Part shown: one piece after another, positions 33,104 to 38,666 of the stretch
Layout: each line of letters starts with the position of its first letter
Numbering within the stretch: the stretch's first letter is position 1
From: an uncultured Eubacteriales bacterium
GTDB taxonomy: Bacteria > Bacillota > Clostridia > Oscillospirales > Oscillospiraceae
Length of the DNA: 38,666 bases
Assembly (NCBI GenBank): GCA_900549485.1
Contig: UROG01000024.1
Span: 1-38,666 of the forward strand
Direction of reading: 5' to 3'
The notes under the pieces: model-generated
The model's input: the letters and a program-made list of their open reading frames with translations, nothing else
Told to the model about the DNA's origin: nothing
The model's database searches: none
Translations under genes and position numbers: made by a program

Positions 33104-34359
33104 TACTTTCCAGCCTCCTTTTCGGTTTTCGCGCCGTCATCCTTTTCGTGGGCGGACTGCTTTTTCTTTCTCTCTCCGAGCCAGAGCTTTACGACGAGAG
33201 CGAAGGCGGAGAGGTAAACGATGACCGCGATGATAACGTCGGTTATATATTCGTTGTAGGATGTGAGATTTTTAAGCTGGAGACCGGCAATGTTGAGCAT
33301 TGACATGAACGTGCCGGTAAGCGCGACTGCAAGGGGATTGTTGACCGCCAGCAGCGCGACGGCGATGCCGTTGAAGCCCTCGGAGGGCAGCGTCTGATAG
33401 GTTGACCAGAAGAACTCCGTATTGCCGGAGAGGTAGTACAGCGAACCGGCCGCTCCGGAGAGCGCACCGGCAATAGCCATTGAAAGGATTATGTTGCGCT
33501 TGTCATTGATGCCGGCGTATTTTGCGGCATAGCGGTTGAAGCCGCATGCCTTGAGCTCATACCCGAAGGTGGTTTTGTCAAGGATCACGTATATGGCAAT
33601 GGCAAAGAGAATCGCAATGATGATGCCGCCGTTTATCTGAGAGCCGGGGAAGAGCTTGTCAAGACCCATTTTGGGTGTGGCAATGCCCATGCCGGCTTTA
33701 TAAACGGCCTCGCCGTTTTCAATCACAAGTCCGTAGGTGGTCTTGTATATATAGCCGGTTTTGGTGCCTTCGACTACGTTCTTGAGGTTGCTTGCGCCGA
33801 ACGCCCATGTGACAAGGTTTGCCGCGATCCAGTTTGTCATGATGCAGGCGATGACCTCGTTGATATTGAGCAGCGCTTTCATTGCGCCGGGTATCGCGCC
33901 CCAGAGCGCACCGGCGAGCATACCGCCGAGAAACGCCAGCAGCCAGATGACCCAGCCGGGAAGGGCGGTGCAGGGAATGGAGAGCGCGATAAACAGCGTC
34001 GCGGCGGTTCCCGCAAGGTACTGACCGGGTGCGCCGATGTTGAAAAGACCGGTTCTGTACGCGAGTGCAACGGAAAGACCGGTGAGGATGAGCGGGGTGG
34101 CGCGGAAGAACATATTGCCCATGCTTACCGGATTGAAGCCGAACGCAAGATTGCCCACCGCGTCGCGCCCGTTTACGAACACGCCGAGAAGTATGAGACG
34201 TATGCCGTCCCACACGGCTTTCATGCCCATGCCCTCATTGACAAGTCCGACAATAAGGATGAGCAGCGTACCTGCCAGAAGTCCGAACAGTATGGAGATA
34301 AGGGAGGCGAGCACGCTTTTTACGGAATCCTTTTGCAAAAGGCTTTTCTTTTCTGTCAT
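33103..34359 (-). CDS. Nucleoside-type ABC importer permease (NupP/YufP-like)
   Basis: 418 residues with ~9-10 transmembrane helices and a basic Lys-rich C-terminal tail (ERKKKQSAHEKDD…). Family landmarks: YRTGLFNIGAPGQYLAGT, NINEVIACIMTNWIA, the coupling-loop motif LKACGFNRYAAKYAGIN, and LSGAAGSLYYLSG. It pairs with the NupQ-like protein to form the membrane channel. Its start overlaps the ATPase stop by 4 nt, and its end overlaps the next permease start, so all three are translated together. Confidence 0.92.
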   Translation of the reverse strand: MTEKKSLLQKDSVKSVLASLISILFGLLAGTLLILIVGLVNEGMGMKAVWDGIRLILLGVFVNGRDAVGNLAFGFNPVSMGNMFFRATPLILTGLSVALAYRTGLFNIGAPGQYLAGTAATLFIALSIPCTALPGWVIWLLAFLGGMLAGALWGAIPGAMKALLNINEVIACIMTNWIAANLVTWAFGASNLKNVVEGTKTGYIYKTTYGLVIENGEAVYKAGMGIATPKMGLDKLFPGSQINGGIIIAILFAIAIYVILDKTTFGYELKACGFNRYAAKYAGINDKRNIILSMAIAGALSGAAGSLYYLSGNTEFFWSTYQTLPSEGFNGIAVALLAVNNPLAVALTGTFMSMLNIAGLQLKNLTSYNEYITDVIIAVIVYLSAFALVVKLWLGERKKKQSAHEKDDGAKTEKEAGK

Positions 34360-35903
34360 ACGGCTTTGCCCTCCTTATCCTGACGCTTGGCGCCCGCCAT
34401 GTAAAGGCCAAGCTCCTGCGCTGTCGTCTTTGCCGGATCAAGCTCACCGACTATTTCGCCCTCGTACATTACAAGAATACGGTCGGAAAGGCTCATTACC
34501 TCCTCAAGCTCAAGCGAGACGAGCAGGATAGCCTTGCCGCGATCCCGCTGCTCAACAAGCTGCTTATGGATAAACTCTATCGCGCCTACGTCAACGCCGC
34601 GTGTAGGCTGAACGGCGACGACAAGATCCTTGTCGCGGTCAAGCTCACGTGCGATGATGGCTTTCTGCTGGTTGCCGCCGGACATACTGCGGGCGGGGGT
34701 CACACTGCCCTGACCGGAGCGGACGTCGTACTTTTCTATAAGCTTATCGGAATAATCGCGTATCGCGTCGAATTTGATGAACCCGCCTTTGGCAAAGCGC
34801 GGCTCTTTGAAGGTTTCGAGAACAAGGTTCTGCTCAAGCGTGAAGTCCAGCACAAGACCGTGCTTATGCCTGTCCTCCGGAATATGGGACATATTCTCGT
34901 TGCGCACGCTGATGGGAAGATGCTCTGTCTCCCTGCCCTCAAGGAATATTTTGCCGCTGCTGAGCGGCTCAAGTCCGGTGAGACCCCAGACGAACTCACT
35001 CTGTCCGTTGCCGTCGATACCTGCGATGCAGACTATCTCACCGCGGCGTACTTCGAAGGAAACGTTGTTGACGGCGTTGGCCTTGCGGCGCTTGGATGCA
35101 ACGCACATATTCTCAACGCGCAGCACGACGTCAGTGGGCTTTGCGGGCTCCTTGTCAACAACAAGCTGCACGGGGCGGCCGACCATCATGTTGGAAAGCT
35201 CCTGCTTGTTGGTGTCCTTCGTGTTGACGGTGCCGACGCATTTGCCCTTTCTCAGAACCGTTACCCTGTCCGAGACTTCCATGATCTCGTTGAGCTTGTG
35301 TGAGATGAAGAGGATGGATTTACCCTCCGCCGCGAGATTTTTCATTATCAGCATAAGCTCCTCAATCTCCTGCGGAGTGAGGACGGCGGTAGGCTCGTCA
35401 AAGATGAGTATCTCGTTATCACGGTAGAGCATCTTAAGGATCTCGGTGCGCTGCTGCATACCGACCGTGATATCCTCGACCTTTGCGTCAAGGTCAACGT
35501 GCAGACCGTACTTTTCGGAAAGCGCCATTACCTTTGCGCGGGCGTTCTTTTTCTGGAGAAAGCCCAGCTTTGTATCCTCTGCGCCGAGAATGATGTTGTC
35601 AAGCACGGTGAACACGTCAACGAGCTTGAAATGCTGATGCACCATGCCTATGTGCAGTGCAGTTGCGTCGTTCGGAGAGTTTATTTCGACTTTCTCTCCG
35701 TTCTTGCGTATTTCACCCTCTTCCGGCTGATAAAGGCCGAAAAGCACGCTCATCAGTGTGGATTTGCCGGCGCCGTTTTCACCGAGCAGCGCGTGGATCT
35801 CACCGCGCTTCAGCTGAAGCGTGATATCGTCATTCGCCTTTATTCCGGGGAAGACCTTGGTGATATGAAGCATCTCAATTACGTAATCCTGCGTATTGTC
35901 CAT
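34356..35903 (-). CDS. Nucleoside-type ABC importer ATP-binding protein (NupO/YufO-like)
   Basis: 515 residues with two ABC domains in one chain, as in sugar and nucleoside importers. The first has a full Walker A (GENGAGKST near 40-48), a signature region VGMQQRTEI and Walker B ILIFDEPTAVLTPQE. The second has the degenerate GIDGNGQSEF in place of Walker A, MSGGNQQKAI as signature and VAVQPTRGVDVGA as Walker B, typical of a weak second site. GAGGTG lies 5 nt before the ATG. It is first in the operon. A BMP-family substrate-binding lipoprotein, which normally precedes this gene, is not in the window. Confidence 0.94.
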   Translation of the reverse strand: MDNTQDYVIEMLHITKVFPGIKANDDITLQLKRGEIHALLGENGAGKSTLMSVLFGLYQPEEGEIRKNGEKVEINSPNDATALHIGMVHQHFKLVDVFTVLDNIILGAEDTKLGFLQKKNARAKVMALSEKYGLHVDLDAKVEDITVGMQQRTEILKMLYRDNEILIFDEPTAVLTPQEIEELMLIMKNLAAEGKSILFISHKLNEIMEVSDRVTVLRKGKCVGTVNTKDTNKQELSNMMVGRPVQLVVDKEPAKPTDVVLRVENMCVASKRRKANAVNNVSFEVRRGEIVCIAGIDGNGQSEFVWGLTGLEPLSSGKIFLEGRETEHLPISVRNENMSHIPEDRHKHGLVLDFTLEQNLVLETFKEPRFAKGGFIKFDAIRDYSDKLIEKYDVRSGQGSVTPARSMSGGNQQKAIIARELDRDKDLVVAVQPTRGVDVGAIEFIHKQLVEQRDRGKAILLVSLELEEVMSLSDRILVMYEGEIVGELDPAKTTAQELGLYMAGAKRQDKEGKAV

Positions 35904-35988
35904 GCCCCCACCTCTCTTTCTGTGATTTATGACCGCACCGTTATGCGCTCTTGCCGCGCTGCACGGTGCAGCCTTATGTATAAACCGA

Positions 35989-36017
35989 AAATTATACTTA
36001 TTTTATTATATAGTCAA
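35989..36017 (-). promoter_or_regulatory. Promoter of the ABC transporter operon
   Basis: On the minus strand TTGACT (36017-36012) is followed by TATAAT at 15-nt spacing (35996-35991) or TAATTT at 17 nt (35994-35989). A GCTGCAC/GTGCAGC hairpin lies in the ~85-nt leader. No purine riboswitch core is seen. Confidence 0.6.
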
Positions 36018-36091
36018 CACGGCAAAAATGCAAGACGATGTTAACAATTTCGACATAAAAAAATAGCCGCGAGATACCTTACAAAAAGATA

Positions 36092-36116
36092 TTTTCCGTT
36101 CCGGCGGAGCGGAAAA
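36092..36116. other. Hairpin between divergent promoters
   Basis: A 12-bp inverted repeat (36092-36103 with 36105-36116, one G-U) has a single central base. It lies between the ABC-operon promoter and the racemase-operon promoter and could be a shared operator. Confidence 0.4.
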
Positions 36117-36127
36117 GAATTAAAGGA

Positions 36128-36156
36128 TTGATTTCAGGCGGCGAAAACTGTAAAAT
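36128..36156 (+). promoter_or_regulatory. Promoter of the racemase-glycosylase operon
   Basis: TTGATT, a 17-nt spacer and TAAAAT, ~25 nt before the next gene's start region. Confidence 0.7.
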
Positions 36157-36188
36157 AAAAGAAAAAATGCAAACGGAGAAAAAACATA

Positions 36189-37277
36189 ATGCGCCTTTTC
36201 CCACAGCTTGAAACGGACTTGAATATCGTGCGCCGCAACGCCTCTGAAATAAAACGCCGGTGCGGGGAAAGCGGGATAAAGCTGACCCCCGCGGTAAAGG
36301 GCGTGAACGCCGACGCGGAGGTCGTCAGAGCCATTCTCGATGCGGGGATAGAGCAGCTCGGCACATCCCGCCTCAGCCAGATAGAGCGCTGCAACGCAAA
36401 CGGCATAAAAGCCGGATGGCTGCTGCTGCGTATCCCGCAGCTGTGCGAGTGCGCTGATGTCGTGCGCCTTGCGGAGGTGAGCCTTGAGAGCGGCGTTGAC
36501 ACCGTGACGGAGCTTGAAAAAGAGTGCGTCAGGCAGGGCAGAAGCCATAAAATCATAATGATGCTCGACACGGGCGATCTGCGCGAGGGTTATTGGGACA
36601 GGGCGCGGCTTCTTGACGACTGCGCCAAGATAAAGAAAACCTGCCCGCATATCAGAATTGCCGGCATCGGCTCAAACTTCACCGATTACGGCGCTACCGT
36701 GCCGACTGTCGATAAGCTTGAGGAGCTTGCCGCAATGGCGCGGCGCATGGAGGAGATACTTGGCTATCCTCTTGAATATGTCTCCGGCGGAGCGACGACA
36801 AGCTATCCCCTTGTGCATAGGGGAGAAATGCCCAAGGGCATAAACCATCTCCGCGTCGGAGAGGCAATCATATTGAACCATGATCTGCCCGATGAATGGG
36901 GAATAGATACGGATTATCTGGCTTCCCCCGTTTTGCTCAGGGCGCAGGTCGTTGAGGTTTATGACAAGCCGTCCGTTCCCGTGGGTGAGACGGCGACGGA
37001 TGCTTTTGACAATCATCCGGTTTTCACGGACAGGGGAATACGCCGCCGTGCGCTGCTTGCCTTGGGGAGAGCGGACGTCGGGGACGCGGGAAAGCTTCTG
37101 CCGTGTGACGGCGGGGCTGAGATACTGGCCGCCACCAGCGACCATACGATAATTGATATCGGGGACTGCGAGCGGGAGATCAGAGTGGGGGACATTATGG
37201 AGTTCCGCCTCACGTATGAGAATCTTATGTATGCCGCTCTCTCGGAGGATGTAAGGAAAATATATAAAAATGCCTGA
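36189..37277 (+). CDS. Alanine/ornithine racemase family PLP-dependent enzyme
   Basis: 362 residues with a fold-type III PLP barrel. The PLP-binding Lys is in TPAVKGVNAD (near residue 37), with ARLE-like start FPQLETDLNIVRRNA. Downstream landmarks are LLLRIPQL, MMLDTGDLREG, GIGSNFTDYGA, YVSGGATTSYPL and LRVGEAIILNHD. These fit the alanine/ornithine racemase (Orr-like) branch rather than classical Alr, being shorter at the C-terminus and lacking the usual Alr second-domain motifs. The substrate (ornithine, alanine or another amino acid) cannot be set from sequence alone. GGAG lies 10 nt before the ATG. The following glycosylase gene overlaps its end by 8 nt. Confidence 0.87.
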   Translation: MRLFPQLETDLNIVRRNASEIKRRCGESGIKLTPAVKGVNADAEVVRAILDAGIEQLGTSRLSQIERCNANGIKAGWLLLRIPQLCECADVVRLAEVSLESGVDTVTELEKECVRQGRSHKIIMMLDTGDLREGYWDRARLLDDCAKIKKTCPHIRIAGIGSNFTDYGATVPTVDKLEELAAMARRMEEILGYPLEYVSGGATTSYPLVHRGEMPKGINHLRVGEAIILNHDLPDEWGIDTDYLASPVLLRAQVVEVYDKPSVPVGETATDAFDNHPVFTDRGIRRRALLALGRADVGDAGKLLPCDGGAEILAATSDHTIIDIGDCEREIRVGDIMEFRLTYENLMYAALSEDVRKIYKNA

Positions 37278-37767
37278 ATACAAACACATTCAAAGACAAT
37301 TCGGCCCGGTATATGACGAAAACTCAAAGATCCTCATACTCGGCAGCTTCCCGTCGGTAAAATCGCGGGAAGCAAACTTTTACTACGGGCATCCGCAGAA
37401 CCGGTTCTGGCCGCTTCTGGCGCGGATACTTGAAACGGAAGCGCCGCAGAGCATAGAGGAGAAAAAGAAGCTGCTGTTAAAAAATGATATCGCGCTGTGG
37501 GACACGCTCGACAGCTGCGATATCATAGGCTCATCCGACAGCAGCATAAAAAACGCCGTGCCGGTGGATATAATGCGTATATTGAATGCCGCCGGCATAA
37601 GAAAAATTTTCTGCAACGGCGGCGCGTCATATGCGCTTTTTGTGCGGTATCTTACGCCGGTGTGCTCGATCACGCCGGAAAAGCTCCCGTCCACCAGCCC
37701 GGCAAACGCGGCGTGGACGATGGATAGATTATATAATGAATGGGTGCGGATAAAGGAGTACCTCTGA
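37270..37767 (+). CDS. DNA-deoxyinosine glycosylase (UDG superfamily, hypoxanthine-DNA glycosylase type)
   Basis: 165 residues, right for the small hypoxanthine-DNA glycosylase family of the uracil-DNA-glycosylase superfamily, which removes deaminated adenine from DNA. Landmarks: ILILGSFPSVKSREANFYYG with the motif-1 loop, HPQNRFWPLL, NDIALWDTLDSCDIIGSSD, FCNGGASYALF, and LPSTSPANAAW (the C-terminal DNA-binding loop). Its ATG overlaps the racemase stop (ATGCCTGA), so translation is coupled although the functions appear unrelated. Confidence 0.9.
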   Translation: MPEYKHIQRQFGPVYDENSKILILGSFPSVKSREANFYYGHPQNRFWPLLARILETEAPQSIEEKKKLLLKNDIALWDTLDSCDIIGSSDSSIKNAVPVDIMRILNAAGIRKIFCNGGASYALFVRYLTPVCSITPEKLPSTSPANAAWTMDRLYNEWVRIKEYL

Positions 37768-37803
37768 CAGAGAAAAAAACCGATAGCCGCCTGCACGGAA
37801 AAA

Positions 37804-37843
37804 GTTCCCAGAAAGCCTTTGGCTTTCTGGGAACCGATTTTTT
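37804..37843. terminator. Bidirectional terminator between the glycosylase and pckA
   Basis: A perfect 14-bp stem (37804-37817 with 37821-37834) with a 3-nt loop. CGATTTTTTT follows on the plus strand, and TTTTTCC follows on the minus strand. The two genes converge here. Confidence 0.9.
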
Positions 37844-37845
37844 TA

Positions 37846-38666
37846 TCAGAGCTGGGGACCTGCTGCGACGAGGGCTTTGCCTGCTTCGTTGTATTCGTAC
37901 TTTGCGAAGTTCTTGATGAAGCGGCCGGCGAGATCCTTTGCCTTGTTCTCCCACTCGGTCTTGTCGGCGTAGGTGTCACGCGGGTCGAGGATAGCGGGGT
38001 CAACGCCGGGAAGCGCGGTGGGAACGGCGAGATTGAAGTAAGGAATGACCTTGGTGTCGGCGTTGAGAATGTCGCCGTTGAGGATCGCGTCGATAATGCC
38101 GCGGGTATCCTTGATGGAAATACGCTTGCCGGTTCCGTTCCAGCCGGTGTTGACGAGGTATGCCTTTGCACCGCTCATCTCCATCTTTCTGACAAGCTCC
38201 TCGGCATACTTGGTGGGATGAAGCTCGAGAAAGGCCTGACCGAAGCAGGAGGAGAAGGTGGGGGTAGGCTCGGTAATGCCGCGCTCGGTGCCTGCAAGCT
38301 TTGCGGTGAAGCCGGACAGGAAGTAGTACTTGGTCTGCTCGGGAGTCAGCACGGAAACGGGAGGCAGCACGCCGAAAGCGTCAGCGGAGAGGAAGATAAC
38401 GTTCTTCGCGGCGGGAGCGGCGGAAACGGGGCGGACGATATTCTTGATGTGGGTGATGGGGTAGGAAACGCGGGTGTTTTCGGTGACGGACTTATCGGAG
38501 AAGTCGATCTTGCCGTTCGCATCGACGGTGACGTTCTCAAGCAGAGCGTTGCGCTTGATCGCGTTGTAAATGTCAGGCTCGGATTCCTTGTCGAGGTTGA
38601 TGACCTTTGCGTAGCAGCCGCCCTCGAAGTTGAACACGCCGTTGTCGTCCCAGCCGTGCTCGTCGT
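37846..38666 (-). CDS. pckA: Phosphoenolpyruvate carboxykinase (ATP), 3' part
   Basis: The last ~273 residues of the protein; the start lies beyond the window end. It interconverts oxaloacetate + ATP and PEP + CO2 + ADP, in fermenters often running toward oxaloacetate. The visible part begins at DDEHGWDDNGVFN and FEGGCYAK (substrate and metal region after the P-loop). It continues with ARVSYPI-like TRVSYPITHIKNIV, FLSADAFGVLPPVS (kinase-2/adenine region), FLSGFTAKLAGTE, PTFSSCFGQAFL, LVNTGWNGT and KRISIKDTRGIIDAI. The stop is followed directly by the shared terminator. Confidence 0.96.
   Translation of the reverse strand, partial: DEHGWDDNGVFNFEGGCYAKVINLDKESEPDIYNAIKRNALLENVTVDANGKIDFSDKSVTENTRVSYPITHIKNIVRPVSAAPAAKNVIFLSADAFGVLPPVSVLTPEQTKYYFLSGFTAKLAGTERGITEPTPTFSSCFGQAFLELHPTKYAEELVRKMEMSGAKAYLVNTGWNGTGKRISIKDTRGIIDAILNGDILNADTKVIPYFNLAVPTALPGVDPAILDPRDTYADKTEWENKAKDLAGRFIKNFAKYEYNEAGKALVAAGPQL

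Noticed and set aside
35904..35990. Purine riboswitch in the leader of the nucleoside importer
   Set aside because: The leader is under 90 nt and lacks the conserved core. Only a short GC hairpin is present.

Overview
The window looks like chromosome of an anaerobic Gram-positive, most likely an uncultured gut Clostridia (Oscillospirales-like). The reasons are a single-chain pyruvate:ferredoxin oxidoreductase, ATP-type PEP carboxykinase, the yloU-yloV pair, a NadD-YqeK fusion followed by RsfS, an SMC-FtsY block, NusG-domain-II/Gx membrane genes, BspA-like and SH3-like surface proteins, and relics of a clostridial mobilisable element with a DUF6061 gene. GC is moderate to high with several TTG starts, except for one AT-rich 1.8 kb insertion. 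Taxonomy is inference; no rRNA is present.

Layout: (1) 1-2.3 kb, a minus-strand lipoprotein followed by a 254-bp array of four hairpins. (2) 2.3-5.9 kb, pyruvate:ferredoxin oxidoreductase (minus), with a promoter divergent from the next block. (3) 6.1-10.9 kb, a plus-strand block: Asp23/Gls24 protein and FakA/YloV, a terminator, a HAD phosphatase and TylF-like methyltransferase, then a NusG-II protein and a Gx membrane protein. (4) 11.0-22.3 kb, an exported-protein island: two paralogous Cys-repeat/LRR lipoproteins, a collagen-like protein, a pseudokinase-TM-C-type-lectin protein, a Glu/Pro/Ala-repeat surface protein behind a ~340-nt leader, and two near-identical SH3-like exported proteins. 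A decayed mobilisable element lies between the last two and appears to have split their intergenic terminator. (5) 22.4-31.9 kb, a minus-strand housekeeping block: rpsU with its own consensus promoter, and smc-ftsY-rdgB-yhbY-nadD/yqeK-rsfS-leuS behind one promoter. (6) 32.0-35.9 kb, a nucleoside-type ABC importer (ATPase and two permeases) with no substrate-binding gene in view. (7) 36.1-37.8 kb, a plus-strand alanine/ornithine racemase-like gene overlapping a DNA-deoxyinosine glycosylase gene. (8) 37.8 kb to the end, the 3' part of pckA.

The housekeeping blocks are conventional. The least explained parts are the kinase-lectin fusion, the 340-nt leader in which a 10-bp hairpin separates the Shine-Dalgarno from the start codon while its loop carries a perfect anti-Shine-Dalgarno, the element-split terminator between duplicated genes, and recurrent paired-hairpin 3' modules. 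All database-level statements come from recalled family knowledge, not searches.
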